Origin: Gallionella sp. | GTDB taxonomy: Bacteria; Pseudomonadota; Gammaproteobacteria; Burkholderiales; Gallionellaceae | Length of the DNA: 64,000 nt | NCBI GenBank assembly: GCA_030645535.1 | Contig: JAUSNM010000016.1 | Span: 1 to 64,000, forward strand | Reading direction: 5' to 3' | Shown here: piece after piece, positions 27,220-37,021 of the stretch | How the letters are laid out: every line of letters begins with the position of its first letter | Position numbering within the stretch: the stretch's first letter is position 1 | Notes under the pieces: generated by a model | The model's input: the letters and a program-made list of their open reading frames with translations, nothing else | What the model was told of the DNA's origin: nothing | Databases searched by the model: none | Program-made: the position numbers and the translations under genes

Positions 27220-28059
27220 TCATTGATCGGCTTCAGCCTGTCGGGTCATCCGCTCCAGCAGTTCCAGATCGGTGTGCATACCAGCGGTCTCGCGGATACG
27301 GGTCAGGATGGCTTTTTTCTGTTGCACGAACTCCGGCGAGAGTTTCATGTCCTGATTGCGTTGCGCCGGCAGAACAACCTGACAGATGCTGTCGATACGT
27401 CCGGGGCGCGGCGCCATCACGACCACGCGCTGACCGAGATAGATCGCTTCTTCCACATCATGCGTGACGAACACGATGGTGGTCTTCTCAAGTTTGGATA
27501 CATGCAGGATCATGTCGTGCATCACTTCGCGCGTCTGGGCATCCAGTGCGCCGAATGGTTCGTCCATCAGCAGTATCTGCGGACGGGGCAGCAGCGCACG
27601 TGCAATGGCAACACGCTGCTGCATACCGCCGGATAACTGATTGGGATAGGCATCCCGAACATGGTTCAATCCCATCAGATCAATTAAAGCATCCGCCCGG
27701 CCTGAGGCTGTTTCGACATCCGCAGAGGTGATGTCTTCGCGATTGATTTGCAGCAGACGAGTAAATTTGATGTTGTCTATCACCGACAGCCACGGATACA
27801 GGCTGTAGTGCTGGAACACCATAGCGCGATCGACTCCTGGCCCGCTGACAGGCACCCCGTCCACGTTGATACTGCCGGAGGATAGCGTCTCCAGTCCGCC
27901 GATACAGCGCAACAGCGTGGATTTGCCGCAGCCCGATGCACCGACGAAAGTCACGAATTCATTGCTGCCAATGGCAAGGTTTACATCCTGCAAGGCTATG
28001 ATATTGCCATCGCCGAATGTCTTGCCTGCAGATTCAATACTGATCTTGGTATTCATCAT
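27220..28059 (-). CDS. ABC transporter ATP-binding protein (guanidine/urea-region)
   Basis: A 279-residue nitrate/sulfonate/taurine-type ABC ATPase. Walker A GASGCGKST, Q-loop VFQHYSLYPWL, signature LSGGMQQR, Walker B ILLMDEPFGALD and switch His in FVTHDVEEA are intact. It powers the permease encoded just upstream and would work with the binding protein at 18310-19287. Two adjacent ATGs (28059, 28056) are possible; AGGG lies 8 bases upstream. It starts 5 bases after the permease stop, inside the guanidine operon. Confidence 0.9.
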   Translation of the reverse strand: MMNTKISIESAGKTFGDGNIIALQDVNLAIGSNEFVTFVGASGCGKSTLLRCIGGLETLSSGSINVDGVPVSGPGVDRAMVFQHYSLYPWLSVIDNIKFTRLLQINREDITSADVETASGRADALIDLMGLNHVRDAYPNQLSGGMQQRVAIARALLPRPQILLMDEPFGALDAQTREVMHDMILHVSKLEKTTIVFVTHDVEEAIYLGQRVVVMAPRPGRIDSICQVVLPAQRNQDMKLSPEFVQQKKAILTRIRETAGMHTDLELLERMTRQAEADQ

Positions 28060-28064
28060 GTGCC

Positions 28065-28904
28065 CTATTTTTTGTACAACCAGGGAAAATTCTTGCGATG
28101 CAGCCAGCGGAACAGCTGGTCGATCGCCAATCCGATGAGTCCGATCAGAATGATCCCGGCGAAGATTTTGTCGGTCTGCATGAAGCGTTGTGCCCTGAGA
28201 ATGGCGTAGCCCAACCCTGAATTCGCAGCAACCAGTTCGGCTACCACCAAATAGGTCCAAGCCCAACCCATGGTGACCCGCAGGGTGTCGAGCAAGGCCG
28301 GTTTCGCGGAAGGAATGATGACCAGCGAGACGATTTCGCTGCGAGTCGCACCCATGGTTTGGGCCGCTTCGATTTGCGTGATGGGAACCCGGCGGACATC
28401 TTCGGCGATCATCAAGACCATCTGAAAGAAGGTGCCGATGAAGATGATGGCGATCTTGGAACTTTCATCGATGCCGACCCACAACATGACCAGCGGAATG
28501 AAGGCCACCGCCGGCATATAGCGGATGAAATCGGTCAAGGGTTCGAGCAGCGCCTGCACCGGACGGTATGAGCCGATCATGATGCCCAGCGGAATGGCGA
28601 GTATGGCCGACAAGGAAAACCCGGCTGCGACCCGGTAGGTACTGATCCACATGTCGCCGAGCAGATCGTCATCTTTGAACCAGGTATATAGCCGTAACAG
28701 CACGTCAATCGGGCCGGGCATGAATACCTTGTCCATCAGGCCGCTCGCGGATAACCACCACCATGCAGCAAGCGGCAGCAACATGCCAGTCAGGGCGAAC
28801 AACAGATAGATACGAGGGCTCAGATGTCCGCGTATCACCCAAAAGGCACTCCATCCGCTGATGACACTTTGGTAAAGTGATGGGCGAGTGTTGTCAGTGG
28901 ACAT
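28065..28904 (-). CDS. ABC transporter permease (guanidine/urea-region)
   Basis: A 279-residue inner-membrane permease of the SsuC/TauC type with about six hydrophobic segments and the ATPase-contact loop EAAQTMGATRSEIVSLVIIPSAKP. First coding gene after the riboswitch. The start at 28904 (MSTDNTRP) is preceded by CGAGGTGCC; the open frame continues upstream through the riboswitch but is not coding. It probably imports guanidine, inferred from the riboswitch and downstream enzymes, not from the protein itself. Confidence 0.88.
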   Translation of the reverse strand: MSTDNTRPSLYQSVISGWSAFWVIRGHLSPRIYLLFALTGMLLPLAAWWWLSASGLMDKVFMPGPIDVLLRLYTWFKDDDLLGDMWISTYRVAAGFSLSAILAIPLGIMIGSYRPVQALLEPLTDFIRYMPAVAFIPLVMLWVGIDESSKIAIIFIGTFFQMVLMIAEDVRRVPITQIEAAQTMGATRSEIVSLVIIPSAKPALLDTLRVTMGWAWTYLVVAELVAANSGLGYAILRAQRFMQTDKIFAGIILIGLIGLAIDQLFRWLHRKNFPWLYKK

Positions 28905-28995
28905 TTGGCACCTCGTTAAAGTTTGCCAGGCACATGTCCGTTGTTGGCAGTGCGAGCAATTGTTTTGACGACATAATTCGACTCCTGAAATGAAA

Positions 28996-29135
28996 TAGCC
29001 CGAGAGGGTGCCAATGAACTGGTCACAACCTCCCGGGCTTTTATCCCTCCGTGAAGTCTTGTCATCGACAAGACCGAGAACTCTCGGACCAGACACCACC
29101 AATCTTTAATTGACAGTCGGAACCCTAGTTCTTCT
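28996..29135 (-). promoter_or_regulatory. Guanidine-I (ykkC) riboswitch
   Basis: On the minus strand the hallmark blocks appear in order: CTAGGGTTCCG near 29132, CTGGTCCGAGAGTT, then ACGGAGGGATAAAAGCCCGG, as in the ykkC guanidine-I aptamer. The 3' block AGCCCGGGAGG can also pair with CCTCTCGGGCT at 28997-29007, giving a switchable stem just before the permease gene. Guanidine binding would release expression of the downstream transporter and enzymes. Confidence 0.93.
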
Positions 29136-29177
29136 GCAAGTGGCCAATCAACGGATCGACACCCTCATTGCAATCAA

Positions 29178-29193
29178 AGCATAAAGTATGCCA
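29178..29193 (-). promoter_or_regulatory. Sigma-54 promoter of the guanidine operon
   Basis: Minus-strand TGGCATA-CTTT-ATGCT has GG and GC in register with one mismatch in TTGC. Predicted start is about 35 bases before the riboswitch aptamer. Confidence 0.6.
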
Positions 29194-29256
29194 TGGCTGA
29201 TAAAGCCTTATCTGCCGACTTTATTGGCATGTACTTATCAGCAAATGTTTAACAGA

Positions 29257-29304
29257 TGTCCATAAAAAGTGCAGCGCATCTTGCTGATGCACCAAAATTG
29301 GGCG
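29257..29304. promoter_or_regulatory. Two imperfect NtrC-like sites
   Basis: TGTCCA-TAAAA-AGTGCA (29257-29273) and TGCACC-AAAAT-TGGGCG (29288-29304) each have one good NtrC half-site. They are about 64 to 110 bases upstream of the -24 element, where an enhancer is expected. Weak evidence. Confidence 0.35.
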
Positions 29305-29327
29305 AAGCGAAATGCAAGCGGAGGAGA

Positions 29328-29527
29328 GTCAATCGTGCACAACGTGTTGGCGATGCCGACAACACCGGCACCATTGCAGGCATGCTGTCCGGTGCGCTAT
29401 ACGGGCTGGAAGCGATATCTGATGCGTGGAGGAATACGCTGATGCAGGCATCCGCCGCTCGTGTGAGACCCCGGCGCGGGCATTGATTCAACTGGCGGGC
29501 AAATTACCCAAAAAAGCTGTGACCTGA
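29328..29527 (+). pseudogene. Truncated, frameshifted draG 3' remnant
   Basis: This stretch matches the last 190 or so bases of draG (16270-16456). A run of about 29 identical bases around GTGCGCTATACGGGCTGG lies in the middle, and the same stop context CCTGAGTATC ends both. Encoded residues GDADNTGTIAGMLSGALYG and DAWRNTL parallel the DraG C-terminus. One A is missing near 29441 (CTGATGCAG against CTGAATGCAG); restoring it continues the DraG frame to the stop. The 5' two-thirds of the gene is absent. Confidence 0.85.
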
Positions 29528-29624
29528 GTATCTGTCAACGTACTGAATTAACGTGAAACTCGCGTAGCGTAACCTTGACATGGCAACCCGGCCATATTCA
29601 GCGCCACACCTTTTGGTGAATCGC

Positions 29625-31676
29625 TCAAATCCGGAAATGGCTGACGGATTGATCAAGCGCACTGGAGAGGGTTTCAAGATTTCCCACCGTGCCAAAGACA
29701 TCCCTGATGGCCTCGCTGTTCTCGCCCGACATCCGGGCGACTCTTTCAACATTATCGGCAATCTCGCGGCTCGCCAAACTTTGTTCCCTGATGGACGAAG
29801 AAATATCCTCGACACCGCTTAGCACACGGGACACGCCCTCGTTGATTTTCACAATGGCGCCACCGGCCTGCTCAGCCTGCACAGAACCCGCCTTGACCAT
29901 CTCGACGGTCGCCACCATTTCCGCAATGGCATTACTTGTGCTGCCGCGTATTTCGTCAACCATACCGGCAATCTCCTGGGTCGAACGAGCGGTTTTTTCC
30001 GCAAGCTTGCGTACTTCATCCGCAACCACGGCGAAACCACGCCCCTGCTCTCCTGCGCGCGCCGCCTCAATCGCCGCATTGAGCGCAAGCAGGTTGGTCT
30101 GATCGGCGATTTCCTTGATCACTTTGACCACATTCTGTATCTGATCTGATTGTTCACCCAAATTCCGCATCGTTTGTGCCGTGTTCAACACGGCCTGATT
30201 GGTTTTTGACATATCATCAACGACCTGCCGCACAATCTTGCCCCCCTCGGCGGCCAGCGAAGTCGAGTTGTCCGAAACGCGCCTGACCTCCCCGGCATTC
30301 TCCGCAATCTGGTCTATGCTTGCAGTCATTTTCTCAACGGCAATCGACATGGAATTAGCCGCTGCCGACTGAGATTGCGAGCCTTCCGCCACTTTCGTCA
30401 TCGCCTCCGACAAATGTCTTGCCCGGTTGTCGATATGCCCCGATACCGAAGAAATCTGATCGATGATAGAACCCAGCAACACCTTGGTCGACTGGACGGA
30501 ACAAAGCACCTCCCCCATTTCATCACGACCTGAAATATCAACTTGCCCCGACATCTGACCGTTGATAAGCTCACTCAGGTGTTGCTTGATTTCATCGACA
30601 GGTCTGACGACAAAACGGCGAACGATCAACCTGATAAAAAAGAATAACACCAGCTGAAACGCAAGCTGGATGAGAATCTGCTCGACGATTACCTTATTAA
30701 GATCATCATAAAAACCACCGCTCAAATCGATCTGAATGTCAGATACCCCATTCACACTGCCATCCTCCACCTGATGACAACTCAAACAATCCGTGCCGTG
30801 AAAATCACGACTGACCATATAGGGCGTCACCGCACGGAAGATCGGCTTGCCATCCCGATTCTCAAGCGCGTAATAAGGCTTTTTGCTCGCAATAACACTG
30901 CGTTGCAGCTCATCCTGAATCTGCTCTTCCGGCAGCCCCGGACCAAACTGTTTGACGACATGCTCGGTGCGCATTAAACGCAGCGCGACAATATTTCCCG
31001 AATCGGAAATTTTATTCATCAGCAGTTGTCGCGTATTGACATCGCTGATCTGCCCTGTGACCATCAGCATGTTTGCGCTGTCTATAATCTCGTTGGCGAC
31101 CCCTTGGGCACGTCGTTGCGCCGAATCGAACATACTTGCCTTGTTATCGTTGACGATGGAAAAACTTCCGACGCTCAACATCAACAACAGGGCCGGCTGG
31201 ATTAAAAGTTGCAGCTTGGTTTGCAGTGTGAGATTCCGGAAGCGCCTGAACAGAGGGAGTTTCGCTGAAGGTACTCTGCCTGATTTATACAGTGCTTCCG
31301 CAGCAGCAACCTCAGCACGAGTCGGTTTCTTCCTGAGAGAAATATATCCGGTAACAACACCCCGGTCCGTAATTGGCGACACGGTGGCGCGCACCCAGTA
31401 ATGGTCGCCACTCTTGGCACGGTTCTTTACGATACCGCGCCAGGGATGACCGCTTTCAACTGTCTCCCACAAGCTTTTGAATGCCCACTCAGGCATATCC
31501 GGGTGACGGACAAGATTGTGATTTTTACCCAGCAACTCTTCGCGGGAAAATCCGCTGATCTGCACGAAAGAATCATTCACGTAGGTAATGCCCCCTCTGG
31601 TGTCGGTCTTGGTGACAAAGACCTGGCTTTCTGCATAATCAACTTCATGCTGCGTTATGGGCAAATTATTTTTCAT
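29625..31676 (-). CDS. PAS / c-type-haem methyl-accepting chemotaxis protein (Aer-like)
   Basis: A 683-residue chemoreceptor. Residues 1-120 are an Aer-like PAS domain ([10 protein letters not shown], typical of FAD-binding aerotaxis PAS). A first membrane helix lies near 155-178, then a periplasmic domain of about 150 residues containing CLSCHQ near residue 296, a CxxCH covalent haem site. A second helix lies near 332-352, followed by a cytoplasmic signalling domain with the conserved tip [19 protein letters not shown]. It probably senses redox or oxygen on both sides of the membrane. It starts 13 bases after nifM and so is likely the last gene of the nifU operon. Confidence 0.9.
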   Translation of the reverse strand: MKNNLPITQHEVDYAESQVFVTKTDTRGGITYVNDSFVQISGFSREELLGKNHNLVRHPDMPEWAFKSLWETVESGHPWRGIVKNRAKSGDHYWVRATVSPITDRGVVTGYISLRKKPTRAEVAAAEALYKSGRVPSAKLPLFRRFRNLTLQTKLQLLIQPALLLMLSVGSFSIVNDNKASMFDSAQRRAQGVANEIIDSANMLMVTGQISDVNTRQLLMNKISDSGNIVALRLMRTEHVVKQFGPGLPEEQIQDELQRSVIASKKPYYALENRDGKPIFRAVTPYMVSRDFHGTDCLSCHQVEDGSVNGVSDIQIDLSGGFYDDLNKVIVEQILIQLAFQLVLFFFIRLIVRRFVVRPVDEIKQHLSELINGQMSGQVDISGRDEMGEVLCSVQSTKVLLGSIIDQISSVSGHIDNRARHLSEAMTKVAEGSQSQSAAANSMSIAVEKMTASIDQIAENAGEVRRVSDNSTSLAAEGGKIVRQVVDDMSKTNQAVLNTAQTMRNLGEQSDQIQNVVKVIKEIADQTNLLALNAAIEAARAGEQGRGFAVVADEVRKLAEKTARSTQEIAGMVDEIRGSTSNAIAEMVATVEMVKAGSVQAEQAGGAIVKINEGVSRVLSGVEDISSSIREQSLASREIADNVERVARMSGENSEAIRDVFGTVGNLETLSSALDQSVSHFRI

Positions 31677-31689
31677 TTTTTTCTCGCTA

Positions 31690-32547
31690 TTAGCCAGCCA
31701 CTTTCACCGCCAGCAACTGCTTGATCCACGCTTTCTGGCATACGCGCTTGCGACGTTGTTCCAGCAGTTTGCGTATGTGCCCATGCGCCTGTTCCTGTGA
31801 TAGCACGCCCGCTTCCGTGATTGCATCGCAACGCAGGATGTGAAAACCGAGTGGAGATTCAACGATGCCACTGATGCCTTTGACCTCCATGCTGAACAGC
31901 ACTTCATCCAGCTCCGGATACAACTTGCCGCGCGGCAGATCGCCCAACGCACCGCCTTGCAATGCGGTGGGACATTCGGAATGCTTCAAGGCCTGCTCTT
32001 CAAACCGTGCAGGTTCTTTACTTAACCGGGCGGCAATTACCGTAATGCGTTCATAGGAAAGCGCTCGGGTGTTCTCGGCATAGTCCTCGTTGATGGTCAG
32101 CAAGATGTGGCGGGCAGTTCGTGTTTCCGGGCGGCGAAACTGCTCCGGGTGATAGAGATAATACAGTTCAACATCCACGTCGCTGACTTTGACGGCGCGC
32201 GTGCCAACCTTCTCCAGAATCGCTTCGACTTTCAGTTCTCGCTCCATCGCTGCCGCGAAACTGGCTTCGTCCAGTCCATTACGCGCAAGATCTTCGATAA
32301 ACTCATCAATGCCCGGATAGCGGCTGCGGATTTCAGACATCGCGGCATCCAGACTGGCCTCAGGTACTATGGCATCACGCGCCTCAGTCGCCACCAGCAC
32401 GCGCGCTTCCAGTTTATGCTGATGCTGCGCCAGGCTTTGCACATGAGCCAATTCTGCCGGCTGCAACACAACGGGTGCCTTGCCATACAACTTATGTGCG
32501 GCCTTGAGCGCCAGATAGGCGATGCCACTGTCGATCATCTCAGGCAT
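31690..32547 (-). CDS. nifM: Nitrogen fixation protein NifM (peptidyl-prolyl isomerase)
   Basis: A 285-residue parvulin-type cis-trans prolyl isomerase required for maturation of NifH. The C-terminal rotamase domain has [35 protein letters not shown] and [12 protein letters not shown]; the N-terminal half is a helical SurA-like region. The start overlaps the nifZ end by 8 bases. It sits in the usual nifW-nifZ-nifM order, with the chemoreceptor gene following. Confidence 0.92.
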   Translation of the reverse strand: MPEMIDSGIAYLALKAAHKLYGKAPVVLQPAELAHVQSLAQHQHKLEARVLVATEARDAIVPEASLDAAMSEIRSRYPGIDEFIEDLARNGLDEASFAAAMERELKVEAILEKVGTRAVKVSDVDVELYYLYHPEQFRRPETRTARHILLTINEDYAENTRALSYERITVIAARLSKEPARFEEQALKHSECPTALQGGALGDLPRGKLYPELDEVLFSMEVKGISGIVESPLGFHILRCDAITEAGVLSQEQAHGHIRKLLEQRRKRVCQKAWIKQLLAVKVAG

Positions 32548-33007
32548 TGCTCATCTCCTCATCTGCATAAACTCGCACCGCTTCCAGTGAATTTTCAGGT
32601 ACTTGCAAAACCTGATCGTGAAAAATCACGTGGTACTGCACACCATCGTTTTCATCGCGAAACACTTTCAGTATCTCGCCTTCCATTCCCGGCGTGACCC
32701 TGACCTCGCCACGCACCGTCAGCGTGATGCGGCTCTTCACCTTTTCGCGGCTCTCAAATTTGCTGGGTATCCAGGCATCAACGATGCTGATCAATTCTTC
32801 TTCGCGACAACCGACGATCTTGTTCAGCTCCAGAAAATTCACGGTATAGATCAGTTGATCCTGCAAGAAGGTGCCGACATTCATTACGAAACCCGTGCTG
32901 CCACGCCGTACCAGCAGTGTGCCAGTGCTAAGCCCTGGATACGTGCCATCATTGCGCACGTTACGGATGATGCGAACTTCGTCGCCGAATTCAAATTCAG
33001 GCAGCAT
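32540..33007 (-). CDS. nifZ: Nitrogen fixation protein NifZ
   Basis: A 155-residue accessory protein that assists formation of the second P-cluster of the MoFe protein. The NifZ domain is clear: FEFGDEVRIIRNVRNDGTYPG, GFVMNVGTFLQDQLIYTVNFLE, and a second half with VRVTPGMEGEILKVFRDE and HVIFHDQVLQVPE resembling a tandem SH3-like unit. It overlaps nifW by 11 bases and nifM by 8 bases. Confidence 0.93.
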   Translation of the reverse strand: MLPEFEFGDEVRIIRNVRNDGTYPGLSTGTLLVRRGSTGFVMNVGTFLQDQLIYTVNFLELNKIVGCREEELISIVDAWIPSKFESREKVKSRITLTVRGEVRVTPGMEGEILKVFRDENDGVQYHVIFHDQVLQVPENSLEAVRVYADEEMSNA

Positions 33008-33335
33008 TGGCTTTATTCAGCGTGATTGAGGTCAAAGGCACAAAGTGAGTCTTCGGCTCGTGCATGTGGAACACCTTGAACACTTTTTCGGTCAGCGCAT
33101 CCGACTTTACGAAATCCTGATACGCCTGCTGCAACAGCGTGGCATACACCACGCGACGTGCGGATTCAATCTCGGACAACTCGCCCGCACGGGCGAGATA
33201 ATCGTGAAAACGTTGCAGAATATGCAGGCGATTCACCTGTACCACTGAAGGTTGATACGCAATTCCAAAATATTCCAGAAACTCTTCTGCTGCCACGAGT
33301 TCATCCATTGCCTCATCTAACGTTAATTCGTCCAT
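32997..33335 (-). CDS. nifW: Nitrogenase-stabilizing/protective protein NifW
   Basis: A 112-residue protein that helps protect or mature the MoFe protein. Family landmarks: LVAAEEFLEYFGIAYQPSVVQVNRLHILQRFHDYL, here split for length, then YQDFVKSDALTEKVFKVF and a C-terminal HFVPLTSI. The start overlaps the stop of the upstream TPR-like gene by 1 base (TAATG). Order nifW-nifZ-nifM matches Azotobacter. Confidence 0.93.
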   Translation of the reverse strand: MDELTLDEAMDELVAAEEFLEYFGIAYQPSVVQVNRLHILQRFHDYLARAGELSEIESARRVVYATLLQQAYQDFVKSDALTEKVFKVFHMHEPKTHFVPLTSITLNKANAA

Positions 33336-33853
33336 TACGCACTCCTTTCAATAAGTCCATTTACCGATTCAGTCCTGACCACGTCCAACAAAGCACGACC
33401 ACCTAACCTGTCACAGCTATCCAGTTCGACCAGTTTCTCCAGCATGGCCTGACCTGTGTCATACCTGCACAAGCGCAGATTGATGTATCCGGCCGCCTTG
33501 AGTACCATCAGGTAAAAGCGCACCAATCCCATCGAGCGCATTACCCCGGCGCCCACATTTCCGCTGTGCAGATAAACCCAGGTATCCGGAAACTCAAGGC
33601 GGCGTCCGGCAACGGCCAGCGCACTCTCAGCCACCAGCAGCGCGTCTTCCAGACGATGCTGATAAAAGTAATAGCGATAAAGAGCTACCAATACCATCAG
33701 TTGTTTGGGCGCCATAAAATTGGCACGTAACAACAGAAGCTCTGCCTCATTACTGCCATAACTGGCTGCCGCATCGGCAATTAACTGTTCTACTTCCGGG
33801 CTGATCGGCTCATCGAAATACAACGTGGTCTGCTCAAAATTCATCAAATCCAT
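33335..33853 (-). CDS. Hypothetical nif-cluster protein, TPR-like
   Basis: A 172-residue helical protein of no assigned function. Segments such as LLLLRANFMAPKQLMVLVALYRYYFYQHRLEDALLVAES (residues about 39-78) look like tetratricopeptide-type helix pairs, and a further pair lies near VLKAAGYINLRLCRYDTGQAMLEKLVELD. The start at 33853 lies 5 bases after cysE; the longer frame runs back into cysE. It sits between cysE and nifW, coupled to nifW, so a role in nitrogenase maturation is inferred from position only. Confidence 0.7.
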   Translation of the reverse strand: MDLMNFEQTTLYFDEPISPEVEQLIADAAASYGSNEAELLLLRANFMAPKQLMVLVALYRYYFYQHRLEDALLVAESALAVAGRRLEFPDTWVYLHSGNVGAGVMRSMGLVRFYLMVLKAAGYINLRLCRYDTGQAMLEKLVELDSCDRLGGRALLDVVRTESVNGLIERSA

Positions 33854-33857
33854 AGCT

Positions 33858-34628
33858 TTACTCTCTCTTAATTGTGCGCGCCACTTCCGTGCCGCATAAA
33901 TCGTCTGCCTCACAGGTACGGCACTGACCATCCACTGCATTGCCGTGCTTGCGCAAATTCCCTTCCAATACTTCGATACGTTCCATCAGACAGGCAATGG
34001 CACGCCCGACCGGATCAGGAATCAGGTGATGATCCAGATTGATGCCGTAAATATTGTCGGCACCCGCCTCTTCGGTACGCAGCACTATCCGCCCCGGGAT
34101 GCCAACCACGGTGCGCGCGGCGGGCACATCACTCACCACTACCGAATTAGCCCCGACTCGTACCTGATTGCCCAGCGTGATGGCACCGAGTATCTTTGCC
34201 CCTGCGCCGACCACGACCCCGTCGCCCAGCGTCGGATGACGTTTGCCCTTGTTCCAAGTGGTGCCGCCCAGTGTCACGCCGTGGTACAGCGTCACGTCAT
34301 CGCCGATTTCCGAGGTTTCTCCGATCACCACACAGGCACCGTGATCGATGAAAAAACGCCGCCCGATGCAGGCACCCGGATGAATATCAACGTTCGTAAT
34401 CAAACGAGCCAGATAGGAGACGACGCGCGCCAGATAGCGCAGGCCAAACAGCCACAAACGATGGGCGATGCGATGCAGCAACAGCGCATGTACGCCGGGA
34501 TAAGTGGTCAACACCTCAAAACGCGATCTGGCCGCAGGATCACGATGAAACACGCATTCCACATCTTCACGCAGCAGGGTGAAAAAATTTGGCATTGCAG
34601 CTTTGTTCATCACCAGAGTGTCTTCCAT
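33858..34628 (-). CDS. cysE: Serine O-acetyltransferase (nif-type CysE)
   Basis: A 256-residue serine acetyltransferase making O-acetylserine, the precursor for cysteine used by NifS as sulfur source. Left-handed beta-helix hexapeptide repeats run through [23 protein letters not shown] and [15 protein letters not shown]; catalytic Asp/His lie in FIDHGACVV and [11 protein letters not shown]. The C-terminal [14 protein letters not shown] extension has extra Cys residues absent from housekeeping CysE. It is placed between nifV and the TPR-like gene, as cysE1 is in Azotobacter. Confidence 0.92.
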   Translation of the reverse strand: MEDTLVMNKAAMPNFFTLLREDVECVFHRDPAARSRFEVLTTYPGVHALLLHRIAHRLWLFGLRYLARVVSYLARLITNVDIHPGACIGRRFFIDHGACVVIGETSEIGDDVTLYHGVTLGGTTWNKGKRHPTLGDGVVVGAGAKILGAITLGNQVRVGANSVVVSDVPAARTVVGIPGRIVLRTEEAGADNIYGINLDHHLIPDPVGRAIACLMERIEVLEGNLRKHGNAVDGQCRTCEADDLCGTEVARTIKRE

Positions 34629-34638
34629 TGCGCCCCCC

Positions 34639-35799
34639 TTAGTGCATCATGTTGGGCAGACTGCGCCCGATGAAACGTTGATACAGGAACAACAATTCCT
34701 GATCGGCAGGAGAGCGTTTTGCGCGTTCGGCAAAAGCGCGGATGTCTGGTAACAGTGCACGGGCTTCAACGGGACTTAACGTCAATCCCATGCTGGCATA
34801 CGCGGCCATCACGCCATGTGTACCGGAATGCTTGCCGACCACCAGCTTGTGACTGCGTCCCACTTCACCAGGATCGAAACCTTGATAGTTGTCCGGATCC
34901 TTGAGCAAACCATCGACATGAATACCGGCTTCATGCGTGAACACGCCTTCGCCCACCACGCTCTTCTGCCAGGGCACCGGACGACCTGAAGCAGCAGCAA
35001 CGCAGGCGGACAACGCGGTGAAATGCGTTAAATCGATGCCGGTTGCCATGCCGTATAATTTTTTAAGTCCGAGGGCCACTTCCTCCAGCGGCGCATTCCC
35101 GGCTCGCTCACCAAGCCCGTTGACCGTCGTATTGAGATGCGTCGCCCCCGCTAATGCCGCTGCCAGACTATTGGCCGTCGCCAGTCCCAGATCGTCATGG
35201 GCGTGCATCTCGATCTCCAGATCAACGGATGCGCGCAATGCCGATATAGCCTTGTGCACACCGAACGGCTCCATCACGCCAAGTGTGTCGGCATAACGGA
35301 TGCGCTGCGCACCTGCGGCCTGAGCCGCTTCCGCCACCTGCAACATGAACTCGGGATCGGCGCGCGAGGCATCTTCACAACCGACGATGACCTCCAGCCC
35401 AAATCCCCGTGCGCGCGGCACCAGCTCCCGGATGGTGTCGAGTACCCAGGCGCGATCGCGATTCAGCTTTTTGGCCAGATGAATATCGGAGACCGGAATC
35501 GATACGTCGATTGTGTGCACATTCAAATTGCGACACGCTTTAATATCATCCAGATGCATTCTGCTCCACACGATGAGCCTCGCATTCAGACCGAGCGCGG
35601 CGACAGCGTTGATACTATCGCGCTCTTCCTCGCCCATTGCCGGCACGCCGATTTCCAGCTCGGGTACACCGAGTGCATCAAGACGGCAGGCGATGTCCAG
35701 CTTCTCTTCCAGCGTGAACGCCACGCCCGCCGACTGTTCACCATCCCTTAGCGTAGTGTCGTCGATGACGATGGTGCGATTTTGGCTTTGGGCTGACAT
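34639..35799 (-). CDS. nifV: Homocitrate synthase NifV
   Basis: A 386-residue enzyme condensing acetyl-CoA with 2-oxoglutarate to homocitrate, the organic ligand of FeMo-co. Features: [17 protein letters not shown] (metal-binding Asp and catalytic Arg), [47 protein letters not shown] (HxH metal ligands) and ETHEAG-equivalent [12 protein letters not shown]. Normal length for the family. It follows nifS by 11 bases and precedes cysE by 10 bases. Confidence 0.95.
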   Translation of the reverse strand: MSAQSQNRTIVIDDTTLRDGEQSAGVAFTLEEKLDIACRLDALGVPELEIGVPAMGEEERDSINAVAALGLNARLIVWSRMHLDDIKACRNLNVHTIDVSIPVSDIHLAKKLNRDRAWVLDTIRELVPRARGFGLEVIVGCEDASRADPEFMLQVAEAAQAAGAQRIRYADTLGVMEPFGVHKAISALRASVDLEIEMHAHDDLGLATANSLAAALAGATHLNTTVNGLGERAGNAPLEEVALGLKKLYGMATGIDLTHFTALSACVAAASGRPVPWQKSVVGEGVFTHEAGIHVDGLLKDPDNYQGFDPGEVGRSHKLVVGKHSGTHGVMAAYASMGLTLSPVEARALLPDIRAFAERAKRSPADQELLFLYQRFIGRSLPNMMH

Positions 35800-35810
35800 G
35801 ATTTTCTCGC

Positions 35811-37019
35811 TCAGGCGTACACGGGTGCGAAGGCTTTTTCAGGCTCAGCCGCAGGTCCGTCGCCATCCCAGTAAGGCGACAGCTTGCGCAACTGCGCGAT
35901 GATTTCCGGCACCACCTGTATCACGCGATCCACTTCCGCTTCGGTGCTGTAACGCGACAGCGAGAAACGCACCGTGCCGTGCGCAGCGGTATAGGGAATA
36001 CCCATTGCACGCATCACGTGAGAAGGTTCCAGCGATCCTGAAGTACAGGCTGAACCGCTCGACGCCGCGATACCGAATTTATTCAGCAACAATAAAATCG
36101 CTTCGCCCTCAATAAATTCAAACGCGATATTGCTGGTATTCGGCAAACGATTATCAGGATCTCCGGTCACAAATGAGCGCGGCACTTTTGCCAGAATGCC
36201 GGCCTCCAGCTTGTCGCGCAAGCGAGCCACTTCGGTGTTTTCATAGTCCATCGCTTCTAGCGCCATCTCGGCCGCCTTGCCCAGCCCCACGATGGAGGTG
36301 GAGTTTTCGGTACCTGCACGCCTGCCGCGTTCCTGATGGCCGCCGCGCAACATCGGGCGGAATCGTGTGCCGCGCTTGAGATACAACACGCCGATGCCCT
36401 TGGGTGCATGCAGCTTGTGGCCGGACACGGAGAGCATGTCGATCTTGGTGTCTTTCAGATTCAACGGCACCTTGCCGACCGCCTGCACCGCATCGGTGTG
36501 AAACATCGCACCTACAGCATTTGCCAGTTCAGCCATCTCGACTACAGGGAAGAAGGTGCCGGTCTCGTTATTCGCCCACATCACCGACACCACCGCCACC
36601 TGATCACTTAAAAGCTGCCGGTATTCCGCCATATCCAGCCGTCCCTTGTGATCCACCTGGAGCAAATGCACCTTGTAACCTTCTTTTTCCAGATAGGTAC
36701 ACAGCGTGAGAATGGCAGGATGCTCCACGGTGGTAGTGATTATTTCCCGGCGTTCAGGCTGAGCTTTCAGTGCAGAGAGCAACGCGGTGGAATCAGACTC
36801 GGTGCCGCAGGACGTAAAGATGATTTCTGAATCATATTCAGCGCCAAGTAACTCCTGCACCTGCATGCGCGCCTTCTTGATCGCCAGCCCGACCTTGTTG
36901 CCGAAGCTGTGCATCGAAGAAGGATTGCCAAACTGCTCGGTGAAATACGGCAGCATGGCTTCCACCACAGCCGGGTCTACACGCGTGGTTGCGTTGTTGT
37001 CCAGATAAATGCCGTTCAT
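35811..37019 (-). CDS. nifS: Cysteine desulfurase NifS
   Basis: A 402-residue PLP enzyme that releases sulfur from cysteine to NifU. PLP-Lys lies in [15 protein letters not shown], the N-terminal block is [19 protein letters not shown], and the active-site Cys is in [16 protein letters not shown]. The short loop before the Cys is the NifS rather than the SufS type. The start is 2 bases after the nifU stop, so the two are translationally linked. Confidence 0.96.
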   Translation of the reverse strand: MNGIYLDNNATTRVDPAVVEAMLPYFTEQFGNPSSMHSFGNKVGLAIKKARMQVQELLGAEYDSEIIFTSCGTESDSTALLSALKAQPERREIITTTVEHPAILTLCTYLEKEGYKVHLLQVDHKGRLDMAEYRQLLSDQVAVVSVMWANNETGTFFPVVEMAELANAVGAMFHTDAVQAVGKVPLNLKDTKIDMLSVSGHKLHAPKGIGVLYLKRGTRFRPMLRGGHQERGRRAGTENSTSIVGLGKAAEMALEAMDYENTEVARLRDKLEAGILAKVPRSFVTGDPDNRLPNTSNIAFEFIEGEAILLLLNKFGIAASSGSACTSGSLEPSHVMRAMGIPYTAAHGTVRFSLSRYSTEAEVDRVIQVVPEIIAQLRKLSPYWDGDGPAAEPEKAFAPVYA

Positions 37020-37021
37020 GA

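Noticed and set aside
29256-29486. An intact small gene
   Set aside because: It reads through the frameshift of the draG remnant and has no ribosome site; scored as a pseudogene.
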